Positions 38,229 through 45,237 of a stretch of DNA of 64,000 nucleotides are shown piece by piece (positions within the stretch are counted from its first letter, which is position 1; each line of letters starts with the position of its first letter). Location: contig LMJI01000002.1 in assembly GCA_001429255.1 (NCBI GenBank), positions 62,001 through 126,000 on the forward strand. Direction: 5' to 3'. The position numbers and the translations under genes are program-made. This DNA is from Cellulomonas sp. Root930. Lineage in GTDB: Bacteria; Actinomycetota; Actinomycetes; Actinomycetales; Cellulomonadaceae. A model generated the notes under the pieces. That model ran no database searches. It worked only from the letters and a program-made list of their open reading frames with translations, and was not told where the DNA came from.

Positions 38229-39647
38229 ATGAGGATCCAGAAGAAGACCAGACGGTTCGTCGCCGCGGTAGCAGCAGGCATCACCCTCGCACTGGCCGGA
38301 GTCACGCTCGCCGCGCTGCCCGCCCAGGCCGCGACGGTCGACACCAGCGCCTGGTACGTGCTGGTCAACCGCCAGAGCGCCAAGGCGCTCGAGGTGCGCG
38401 ACTTCTCCACCGCCGACGGCGGCATCATCCAGCAGTGGACCCGCAACGACGGGAACTGGCAGCAGTTCAAGTTCGTCGACTCGGGCTCCGGCTGGTACCG
38501 GCTGCAGAACCGGCACTCGGGCAAGGTGCTCGACGTGTGGGGCTGGAGCACCGCGGACGGCGGTGAGATCCGGCAGTACACCGACGCCAACGCGGCCAAC
38601 CAGAAGTTCAAGCTGGTCGACTCCGAGGGCGGCCGTGTGCGGCTGGTGAACCAGAACAGCGGCAAGGCGGTCACGGTCACCGACCGGTCCACGGCCGACG
38701 GCGCCACGATCACGCAGCTCACCGAGAAGAACCAGTACAACCAGCAGTGGGAGCTGGTGAAGGTCGGCAGCGGCACGACGCCGACCACGCCGCCCACCAC
38801 CCCGCCGGCCACCGGCCTCGTGGGCTGGGCGTCGCAGAACGGCGGCACGACCGGCGGCGGATCCGGGGCCACCACCACGGTGACCAGCTCGTCGGCCCTG
38901 TCCAGCGCCCTGTCCGGATCGGCACCCGTCGTCCGCGTGCAGGGCACCATCTCCTGCTCGGGCATGCTCACCGTGGCCTCCAACAAGACCGTGCTCGGCG
39001 CCAGCGGCGCCAAGATCGTCGGCTGCGGCCTGAACATCAAGAACGCGAAGAACGTCATCGTGCGGAACCTGACGTTCGACGACTGGGACGACGACGCCAT
39101 CAACATCGAGACGTCGACCAACATCTGGATCGACCGCAACACGTTCCTCACGGGCTACGACGGCTCGGTCGACACGAAGCGCGGCTCGGACTACGTGACG
39201 ATCTCGTGGAACCACTTCGACGGCCAGGACAAGAACTCCCTGGTCGGACACTCGGACGACAACGGGTCGCAGGACCGCGGCAAGCTGCGGGTGACCTACC
39301 ACCACAACTGGTTCGACGGCACCAACCAGCGCAACCCGCGGGTGCGGTTCGGCAACCCGGTGCACGTGTTCAACAACCTCTACTCGAGCGTCGGCTCCTA
39401 CGGCGTGGCGTCCACCATGGAGGGTGGCGTGCTGGTCGAGGGCAACTACTTCGAGAACACCGACGACACCTACCACCTCGGTGAGGGCTCGTCGCCTGCG
39501 GGCACGCTCGTCGCCCGCAACAACCACTTCGTCAACTCCTCGGCCGGTCAGACCGGGGGATCGGTGAAGGCCGTGACCTACTCGTACACGCTCGACACCG
39601 CCTCGTCGGTGAAGTCGAGCGTGAGCGCGGGGGCCGGCGCCCGCTGA
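38229..39647 (+). CDS. Secreted pectate lyase (PL1) with N-terminal ricin-type lectin domain
   Basis: 472 residues: Sec signal peptide (MRIQKKTRRF, hydrophobic core, cleavage after PAQA), a ricin-B/CBM13 trefoil (~38-178, three repeats with QQW/QKF/QQW endings), a Thr/Pro linker, then a right-handed beta-helix PL1 lyase (~200-472). Lyase signs: NLTFDDWDDDAINIET (Ca Asp), DGSVDTKRGSDYVTISWNHF and RNPRVRFGNPVHVFNNLY (catalytic Arg). It splits polygalacturonate outside the cell. The CBM is N-terminal. Confidence 0.94.
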   Translation: MRIQKKTRRFVAAVAAGITLALAGVTLAALPAQAATVDTSAWYVLVNRQSAKALEVRDFSTADGGIIQQWTRNDGNWQQFKFVDSGSGWYRLQNRHSGKVLDVWGWSTADGGEIRQYTDANAANQKFKLVDSEGGRVRLVNQNSGKAVTVTDRSTADGATITQLTEKNQYNQQWELVKVGSGTTPTTPPTTPPATGLVGWASQNGGTTGGGSGATTTVTSSSALSSALSGSAPVVRVQGTISCSGMLTVASNKTVLGASGAKIVGCGLNIKNAKNVIVRNLTFDDWDDDAINIETSTNIWIDRNTFLTGYDGSVDTKRGSDYVTISWNHFDGQDKNSLVGHSDDNGSQDRGKLRVTYHHNWFDGTNQRNPRVRFGNPVHVFNNLYSSVGSYGVASTMEGGVLVEGNYFENTDDTYHLGEGSSPAGTLVARNNHFVNSSAGQTGGSVKAVTYSYTLDTASSVKSSVSAGAGAR

Positions 39648-39652
39648 CCGTC

Positions 39653-39691
39653 GGTGGCCCGCGGCGGAGCCCTCCTCCGTCGCGGGCCACC
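39653..39691 (+). terminator. Long hairpin after the pectate lyase gene
   Basis: 17-bp stem (GGTGGCCCGCGGCGGAG with CTCCGTCGCGGGCCACC, one GU pair) and a five-base loop, starting six bases after the stop. No T-run. Confidence 0.6.
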
Positions 39692-39712
39692 GCACAGGGT
39701 GCGGACAGGTAG

Positions 39713-39746
39713 CTCCGAGAATCCTCTGAGAACCCCCGCCCAGACT
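39713..39746 (+). promoter_or_regulatory. Promoter of the flavin operon with tandem 11-bp repeat
   Basis: CTCCGAGAATC (39713-39723) followed directly by CTCTGAGAACC (39724-39734), matching at 9 of 11 positions. It covers the -35 zone of a CAGACT -10 (39741-39746) that ends six bases before the ATG. Head-to-tail 11-bp repeats at the -35 are typical of OmpR/PhoB-type response regulators that activate transcription. Confidence 0.6.
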
Positions 39747-39752
39747 CGACTC

Positions 39753-41117
39753 ATGACCACGACCACCTGGGAGGCGCCGCCCCTGGCGCCGATCGCCCAG
39801 CCGCGACCGACCCGCACCCGCAGCGGCGTCCTGCCGACGCTCTGGCTCGGCGTCGTCGCGGTGCTGCTGTTCTGGTGGACGGGCACGCCCACGGCCACCG
39901 GCACGTCGCCCGGCGGCGCGCTCATGTCGCTCGGCGAGCTGGCGGGCCTGCTCGCCTCCTACCTGGTCTGTGCGCAGCTGCTGCTCATCGGCAGGGTGCC
40001 GTGGTTCGAGCGGGCCATCGGGTTCGACCGGCTCGTCGCCTGGCACCGGTCGCTCGGCACCTCCGTGGTGCTGCTGGTGCTCACCCACGTGGCCCTGATG
40101 ATCCTCGGCGGGTCGCTGCTGGACGGTCTGAGCGTGTGGTCCGAGGTGCCTTCCGTGCTGGCGACGCAGCCGTACCTGTGGCCCGGGCTGATCGGCACGG
40201 TCCTGTTCCTCGCCGTGGGGGTGTCCAGCGCCCGGTTGGCCCGCCGGCACCTCTCCTACGAGGTCTGGTTCGCGGTGCACCTGACGATCTACGTCGGGAT
40301 CTTCCTCGCGTTCGCCCACCAGGTGGCCGGTGGCACGCACTTCGTCGACTCGCCGGTCGCCCGTGGGCTCTGGGTCCTGCTCTACGCCGGCACCGCCGCC
40401 GCGCTGCTGACCTGGCGCGTGGTGCTGCCCCTGCTGTCGCACCGCCGGTACGGCCTGCGGGTCTCCGCGGTGGTGCCCGAGGCGAACGGGCTGGCCAGCG
40501 TGTGGGTGCACGGCCGCGGGCTGTCGCGCCTGGAGGCACGCGGCGGTCAGTTCTTCCTGGTCCGCTTCCTCACCCCGGGGCACCGCGCGACCGCGCACCC
40601 GTACTCGCTCTCCCTGGCGCCGACCGACGAGCACCTCCGGTTCACCATCGGGGCGCTCGGGGACCACTCGACCGCGGTGGCGGACCTCCGGCCGGGCACG
40701 AAGGTGCTGGTCGAGGGGCCGTTCGGGCACTTCACCGCGGACCGGGCGACCTCCGACCGGGTGCTCCTGGTGGCCGGTGGCGCCGGGATCGGGCCCGTGC
40801 GCGCGCTCGCCGAGGAGCTGCTGGCACAGGGCCGCCAGCTCGTCGTCCTGCACCGGGCGCGTGACGCGGCCGGGCTGGCGCTCGCGGCCGAGTTCACGCC
40901 GTCACCGAGCCTCACGTACCTGCCGGTCCCCGGGCGGCGCGCCCAGCTGGGTCACGACCCGCTCGACCCGCAGCACCTCGGGTGGCTGGTCCCCGACATC
41001 GCGTCGCGCGACGTGTTCGTGTGCGGCCCACCCGCGATGGCCGACGCCGTCGCCCGCTCAGCGCGCGCCCTGGGCGTGCCCCGGTCCGCCATCCACCGAG
41101 AGGAGCTCGACTCATGA
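39753..41117 (+). CDS. Ferric-reductase-like transmembrane flavoprotein
   Basis: 454 residues: six membrane helices with haem-ligand His candidates (RLVAWHRSLG, LTHVALMIL, FAVHLTIYVGIFLAFAHQ), then a cytoplasmic FAD/NAD(P)H module (RGGQFFLVRFL, HPYSLSLAP, VEGPFGHF, VAGGAGIGPVRALA, FVCGPPAMADAV). It probably passes electrons from NAD(P)H through FAD and haem to the outer face, here likely to the FMN-binding protein encoded next. Start fixed by the leaderless -10. ATGA overlap with the next gene. Confidence 0.88.
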   Translation: MTTTTWEAPPLAPIAQPRPTRTRSGVLPTLWLGVVAVLLFWWTGTPTATGTSPGGALMSLGELAGLLASYLVCAQLLLIGRVPWFERAIGFDRLVAWHRSLGTSVVLLVLTHVALMILGGSLLDGLSVWSEVPSVLATQPYLWPGLIGTVLFLAVGVSSARLARRHLSYEVWFAVHLTIYVGIFLAFAHQVAGGTHFVDSPVARGLWVLLYAGTAAALLTWRVVLPLLSHRRYGLRVSAVVPEANGLASVWVHGRGLSRLEARGGQFFLVRFLTPGHRATAHPYSLSLAPTDEHLRFTIGALGDHSTAVADLRPGTKVLVEGPFGHFTADRATSDRVLLVAGGAGIGPVRALAEELLAQGRQLVVLHRARDAAGLALAAEFTPSPSLTYLPVPGRRAQLGHDPLDPQHLGWLVPDIASRDVFVCGPPAMADAVARSARALGVPRSAIHREELDS

Positions 41118-41650
41118 CCACACCACGCTGGCGCGGCACCCTGATCTACGTGGGGTCGCTGGCCGCCATGGGTGCGGCGGGCCTGACCAAGTTCGCTGTC
41201 CTGGCGCCGCCGGCCACCGTCGCGGAGTCGAGCACCGACGGGACGTCGTCGTCGACCTCGTCGTCCGACGACACGGAGTCCGGCGACGCCGACGACTCCG
41301 CGGCGGCAGGCACCGGACAGTCCGGGTCGACCACCGACCCCGCGACGAGCACCGACCCCGGGTCGACGACCAGCGACACCGTCACGATCGTCGGCTCCTC
41401 GGTGCAGACCCGGTACGGCCCCGTGCAGGTGTCGGTGACGTTCGCGGCGGGCCAGATCACCGACGTGCAGGCGCTGCAGGTCCCCGGGGGCCACCACGAG
41501 AGCGTGCAGATCAACGCGCGCGCGACGCCGATCCTCGCGCAGGAGGTCGTCGACGCGCAGTCGGCGCAGATCGACACGGTCTCGGGCGCCACCTACACGT
41601 CGGAGGCGTACGCCGAGTCCGTGCAGTCCGCCATCGACCAGCAGGGCTGA
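41114..41650 (+). CDS. Membrane-anchored FMN-binding domain protein
   Basis: 178 residues: one N-terminal helix (TLIYVGSLAAMGAAGLTKFAVL), a long Ser/Thr/Asp linker, and an FMN-binding domain at ~90-178. The motif DTVSGATYTSEAY is the ApbE flavinylation site, the Thr of SGAT receiving covalent FMN in this family. Between an electron-supplying reductase and ApbE, it looks like the outer-face electron carrier of the operon (inference). Coupled to the reductase by ATGA. Confidence 0.9.
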   Translation: MTTPRWRGTLIYVGSLAAMGAAGLTKFAVLAPPATVAESSTDGTSSSTSSSDDTESGDADDSAAAGTGQSGSTTDPATSTDPGSTTSDTVTIVGSSVQTRYGPVQVSVTFAAGQITDVQALQVPGGHHESVQINARATPILAQEVVDAQSAQIDTVSGATYTSEAYAESVQSAIDQQG

Positions 41651-41653
41651 CCC

Positions 41654-42382
41654 GTGCGCCACCTGGAGCTGGTGATGGGGATCCCGATGTCGGTGGACGT
41701 CCGGGACGTGGTGGACGAGCAGGTCGAGAGGGCGGCTGTCCGGGACGCGTTCGACCGGATGCACGACGCCGACCGACGGTTCAGCCGGTACCTGCCGGAC
41801 AGCGAGGTGAGCCGCTACGACGGCGGGGGAGCCAGCAGCGACCTGCGCGAGGTCCTCGGCATCGCGGAGCGCTTCGGCGAGCTCTCCGGCGGCGCCTTCT
41901 CGGTCCGGCGGCCGGACGGCTCCCTCGACACGGACGGGGTGGTCAAGGGCTGGGCGGCCCAGCGGGCGGCGGACACCCTCACCGCGGCCGGGCTGACGAC
42001 GTTCTGTCTGAACGCCGGCGGGGACGTCGTGGTCCGCGGCGAGCCCGAGGGGGGTCGCGGCTGGAACGTCGGCGTGCGTGACCCGTCCGACCCGCAGTCG
42101 TTCCTCACGGTGCTCGAGGTGCGCGACGGGGCCGTGGCGACCTCTGGCACCTACGAGCGCGGCGAGCACGTCTGGGACGGCCGCACGGGGCAGGTGGCGA
42201 CCGGGCTGCGCTCGGCGACCGTCGTCGCCGCCGACCTCACCACCGCCGACGTCCTGGCCACCTGCGTCCTTGCCCTCGGTCCCGACGGGATCGCGTGGGC
42301 CTCGCAGCACGGCGCGGCGGCGGTGCTCGCCGTGGACGCCGACGGCGAGCTGCTCACGGCGCTGCAGGCAGCTCCAGCGTGA
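41654..42382 (+). CDS. apbE: FAD:protein FMN transferase
   Basis: 242-residue ApbE that transfers FMN from FAD to Thr/Ser of the neighbouring protein. Family signs: DAFDRMHDADRRFSRYLPDSEVS, LDTDGVVKGWAAQRA, FCLNAGGDVVVRG and AADLTTADVLATCVLALG (metal-binding region). No signal peptide or lipobox is seen. It lies three bases after the FMN-binding gene. Its last 29 bases overlap the tail of the two-component remnant on the other strand. Confidence 0.92.
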   Translation: MRHLELVMGIPMSVDVRDVVDEQVERAAVRDAFDRMHDADRRFSRYLPDSEVSRYDGGGASSDLREVLGIAERFGELSGGAFSVRRPDGSLDTDGVVKGWAAQRAADTLTAAGLTTFCLNAGGDVVVRGEPEGGRGWNVGVRDPSDPQSFLTVLEVRDGAVATSGTYERGEHVWDGRTGQVATGLRSATVVAADLTTADVLATCVLALGPDGIAWASQHGAAAVLAVDADGELLTALQAAPA

Positions 42383-42590
42383 TCGCGGCCCCGGGCCGGC
42401 CGTCCTCACGCGCGGCCGCCGTCACGGTGCCGCCGTGCTGCGCCGCCACCTCCGCGACGAGCGCGAGCCCGATGCCGTAGTGCCGCCGCGTGCCGTCCGC
42501 GTCGTCGTCGCGGTGCGACGCGATCTGCTCGAGCATCGAGGCGAGCTGCCGATCGTCCTCGACGAGGAGCAGCTGCGCGGGTCCGGGCAT
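42354..42590 (-). pseudogene. In-frame deletion scar: response-regulator start fused to histidine-kinase end
   Basis: 78 codons. Residues 1-21 (MPGPAQLLLVEDDRQLASML...) are the receiver-domain start of an OmpR-type response regulator, with the acidic ED/DD pocket. After residue ~22 the sequence becomes the C-terminus of a sensor kinase: YGIGLALVAEVAAQHGG (ATP-lid G2 box) and a typical final strand. The phospho-Asp, DNA-binding domain, sensor, H box and N box are missing. GGAGGA before the ATG and a TACGAT -10 remain, so the remnant may still be expressed. The fragments fit a regulator-kinase gene pair that lost its middle. Confidence 0.75.
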
Positions 42591-42619
42591 CGTGTCCTCC
42601 CTGCTCGGCGCGTGCTCGC

Positions 42620-42629
42620 ATCGTACGGT
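42620..42629. promoter_or_regulatory. Overlapping divergent -10 elements
   Basis: TACGAT on the minus strand (42625-42620) for the two-component remnant, and TACGGT on the plus strand (42624-42629) for the lipoprotein gene. They share two base pairs, so only one direction can be used at a time. Confidence 0.45.
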
Positions 42630-42675
42630 GGCTGTGCCGGCTCCGAGCGTCGGGGTCGACGACGCGAGGAGAGCC

Positions 42676-43311
42676 ATGACCGCACGTCGGCGCCACATCG
42701 CGGGGCTGGTCGTCTGCGCGAGCCTGCTGCTGGCGTCGTGCGCGGACGGCGGGCCGACGACGCCCTCAGCGACGGAGACGACGACGACCTCACCGGCTCC
42801 GAACGCCACCGCCACCAGCACGCCGCCGGCGCCGACGGCCACCGAGTCGGAGGAGCCCGTGCCCTTCCCTGCCGACCTGGAGCTGGACGAGCAGCCCTCC
42901 TCGGGGGACGTGGCGCTGACCCTGACCGACGTGAGGACAGGGGAGCACGAGGGCTACGACCGCGTCGTCTTCCGCTTCGACGGGACCGGCACGCCCGGCT
43001 GGATGGTGCGCTACACGGACGTGGCGACCGACGACCCGGCGGACGCCGTGCTCGACGTCGCGGGCGACGGCACGCTGCAGGTGGTCCTGCTGGGGGTGCA
43101 GATCCCCGACACGACGGGCATCCCCGAGAGGAGCGGCACCAACCCGATCCTCACTCCCGGGTACACCACGCTGCGCGAGGTGAACGTGCGCGGTCAGTTC
43201 GAGGGGCAGGAGCTCGCGTTCCTCGGCGTCGACACGCCCGACCACCCGTTCCGCGTCTTCGCGCTCACCGACCCCACCCGCGTGGTGGTCGACGTGCGGC
43301 ACGACCGCTGA
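42676..43311 (+). CDS. AMIN-like domain lipoprotein
   Basis: 211 residues: lipoprotein signal (GLVVCASLLLASC lipobox, Cys ~22), a Thr/Pro-rich linker to ~60, then a beta-sandwich outer domain resembling actinobacterial AMIN-like domains (YDRVVFRFDGTGTPGWMVRY, FRVFALTDPTRVVVDVRH). AMIN domains generally bind cell-wall or polymer structures; the function is unknown here. RBS GAGGAGAG shortly before the ATG. Confidence 0.78.
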   Translation: MTARRRHIAGLVVCASLLLASCADGGPTTPSATETTTTSPAPNATATSTPPAPTATESEEPVPFPADLELDEQPSSGDVALTLTDVRTGEHEGYDRVVFRFDGTGTPGWMVRYTDVATDDPADAVLDVAGDGTLQVVLLGVQIPDTTGIPERSGTNPILTPGYTTLREVNVRGQFEGQELAFLGVDTPDHPFRVFALTDPTRVVVDVRHDR

Positions 43312-43317
43312 CGTCCG

Positions 43318-44187
43318 TCAGGCGGGGAGCGCCTCGCACACGGTGACGAGCCGCGCCCGCAGCGCGTTGCCGCGCTCGGCGAACTCGCGCTGCCGCGCGA
43401 CGTAGTGCGCCTTGCCCTCGGGCGTCTCGATGGTCACCGGGTCGAGGCCGTACGTCGTCACGTCGTACGGGGACGCCTGCATGTCGAGCGTGCGGATGTC
43501 GCGCGCCAGCTCGAAGCAGTCGAGCAGCAGGTCGCCGGGCACCGCCGGGCCCAGCTTCGTGGCCCACTTGTAGACGTCCATCCCCGCGTGCAGGCAGCCG
43601 GGCTGCTCCATCGCGGTCATCGAGTCGCGCGTCGGCCGGAGCGTGTTGCGGTCGACCGCCTGCGGCGTGAAGAACCGGTAGGCGTCGAAGTGCGTGCAGC
43701 GGATCTTGTGGGCCTCGACGACGGCGTCGGTGCCGGCCGACCCGAGCCGCAGGGGGAGCGGGTGGCGGTGCTCGTCGCCCTCCCGGTACACCATCGCCCA
43801 CTCGTGCAGGCCGAAGCAGCCCGTGAGCGCCGGGCGACCGAGCGTGGCGGTCAGCAGGCCGTGGACGAACCGGACGGCCTCCCCGCGGTCGGCCACGAAC
43901 GCGTCGGCGTCGAGCGTCACGGTGCCGTCGTCCGACGTCCGGTACCAGCGCCAGTCGGCGTGCGGGGCGGGGCTCTCCAGCGCGACACCGACCCCGGGGT
44001 GCCAGCGGCGCAGGACGGCGGGCGTGACCGGGTAGTACTCGAACAGGAAGTCCTCGATCGCGTGCTTCTGCTGGCGCGACCGGCGCTCGCGACGAGCGGC
44101 TGTGAACGCGTCGGCCCGCTCGGCGTGCGCGGCCGCGAGCGACTGCCAGGTGGCGGCGTCGAGCGCGGGCGCGGCGGTCAGGGGCAT
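43318..44187 (-). CDS. Conserved actinobacterial protein, often annotated 3-methyladenine DNA glycosylase
   Basis: 289 residues, no signal peptide. Distinct stretches: HAIEDFLFEYYPVTPAVLRRWHPG, TGCFGLHEWAMVYRE, KIRCTHFDAYRFFTPQA, QPGCLHAGMDVYKWATKL. Relatives carry the label 3-methyladenine DNA glycosylase, but I see no AlkA/Tag helix-hairpin-helix or AAG signature. The many His/Cys/Asp residues would fit a metal enzyme. Function is therefore open. Leaderless start. Confidence 0.6.
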   Translation of the reverse strand: MPLTAAPALDAATWQSLAAAHAERADAFTAARRERRSRQQKHAIEDFLFEYYPVTPAVLRRWHPGVGVALESPAPHADWRWYRTSDDGTVTLDADAFVADRGEAVRFVHGLLTATLGRPALTGCFGLHEWAMVYREGDEHRHPLPLRLGSAGTDAVVEAHKIRCTHFDAYRFFTPQAVDRNTLRPTRDSMTAMEQPGCLHAGMDVYKWATKLGPAVPGDLLLDCFELARDIRTLDMQASPYDVTTYGLDPVTIETPEGKAHYVARQREFAERGNALRARLVTVCEALPA

Positions 44188-44193
44188 GCCACC

Positions 44194-44199
44194 AGGGTA
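44194..44199 (-). promoter_or_regulatory. -10 element of the glycosylase-annotated gene (leaderless)
   Basis: TACCCT on the minus strand, six bases before the ATG at 44187. The divergent DUF1304 gene has CAGACT (44211-44216) six bases before its GTG. Confidence 0.5.
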
Positions 44200-44222
44200 G
44201 GCGAGCCTGCCAGACTGCCCTC

Positions 44223-44609
44223 GTGATCATCGCCGCATCGGTCTTCGCCGTCCTCGCCGCCCTGCTGCACGTCCTGTTCTTCGCGTACGAGTCCGTGCTC
44301 TTCGAGCGGCCCGACGTCCACGCGCGGTTCAGGACGCGCACCGAGGACGTCCCCGCGGTGAAGCCCTGGGCGTACAACCAGGGCTTCTACAACCTGTTCC
44401 TCGCGATCGGCGCGCTCGTCGGGGCCGGGCTCGCCCTCGCAGGCGAGGAGACGGTCGGTCTCGCGCTGATCCTGCTGGCCTGCGGGTCGATGCTCACCGC
44501 CGCCCTGGTGCTCGTCGCGACGAACCGCGCCATGGCTCGTGCCGCGGCGACGCAGGGCACGTTCCCGCTGCTCGCCGTGGTGCTCTCGGTGGCTGCCCTC
44601 CTCGCCTAG
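44223..44609 (+). CDS. DUF1304 membrane protein
   Basis: 128 residues with four predicted helices and the family stretch YNQGFYNLFLAIGALVG, plus ALLHVLFFAYESVLF. Small membrane protein of unknown function. GTG start set by a leaderless-type promoter. Divergent from the preceding gene with 35 bp between starts. Confidence 0.85.
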   Translation: MIIAASVFAVLAALLHVLFFAYESVLFERPDVHARFRTRTEDVPAVKPWAYNQGFYNLFLAIGALVGAGLALAGEETVGLALILLACGSMLTAALVLVATNRAMARAAATQGTFPLLAVVLSVAALLA

Positions 44610-44614
44610 CAACC

Positions 44615-44647
44615 TCGACCCCAACGCCGTCAGGGTCGACAGGCGTT
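44615..44647 (+). promoter_or_regulatory. Nested inverted repeats before the ECF sigma gene
   Basis: TCGACCC/GGGTCGA (44615-44621, 44633-44639) interlaced with AACGCC/GGCGTT (44623-44628, 44642-44647). Either could be the end of the DUF1304 transcript or control of the sigma gene. No standard -35/-10 was recognised. Confidence 0.35.
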
Positions 44648-44682
44648 ATGGGTTCAGGAGACGCGGACAGGGAGCGTGGTGC

Positions 44683-45237
44683 GTGAGCAGACGGTGGGAG
44701 GACCTGCTGGAGCAGGTCGCGCGCGAGCGCTATCAGCGCCTCGTCGCGCACGCGACGCTCGTGTCCGCGTCGCCGTCGGACGCCCAGGACCTGGTGCAGG
44801 AAGCGCTGATCGCTGCGTTCTCCGGTCGCGCGCGGTTCGGCTCCGTCGAGCAGGCCGAGGCGTACGTCCGCCGGGCCATCGCGTCGAGGGCGATCGACTC
44901 GGGACGCCGCAAGACACGGGAGGCACGCCTTCTGGCACGTGCGGCGGCCCAGACTCCTGCGGTCGTCCACGACGACGACCGGCTGCCCGGCGCGGACGTC
45001 GTGCGGGCGCTCGCCATCCTCAGCCCGCGGGAGCGCGCGTGCGTGGTCCTGCGGCAGATGGAGGACCTGTCCGTCACCGAGACCGCGTCCGTCCTCGGTC
45101 TGTCCGAGGGAGAGGTCAAGCGCTACACGTCCGACGGGCTCGCGCGGCTGAACGCCCACCTCGGCAGCACGGCCGACGCGACGGAGCGGATCCCCGTCAC
45201 CCAGCTGACTCCGACGGAGGTGCGTCGTGACCGATGA
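44683..45237 (+). CDS. SigE-family ECF RNA polymerase sigma factor
   Basis: 184 residues with sigma region 2 (AHATLVSASPSDAQDLVQEALIAAF) and region 4 (LSVTETASVLGLSEGEVKRY helix-turn-helix), joined by a short linker. This is the size of the actinobacterial SigE family. AGGGAG eight bases before the GTG. The next gene starts inside its last codons (11-base overlap), so its membrane partner is probably the regulator of this sigma factor (inference). Confidence 0.88.
   Translation: MSRRWEDLLEQVARERYQRLVAHATLVSASPSDAQDLVQEALIAAFSGRARFGSVEQAEAYVRRAIASRAIDSGRRKTREARLLARAAAQTPAVVHDDDRLPGADVVRALAILSPRERACVVLRQMEDLSVTETASVLGLSEGEVKRYTSDGLARLNAHLGSTADATERIPVTQLTPTEVRRDR

Noticed and set aside
38755..38820. 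Thr/Pro-rich repeat in the pectate lyase gene as a DNA repeat of interest
   Set aside because: Ordinary interdomain linker of a secreted polysaccharide enzyme.
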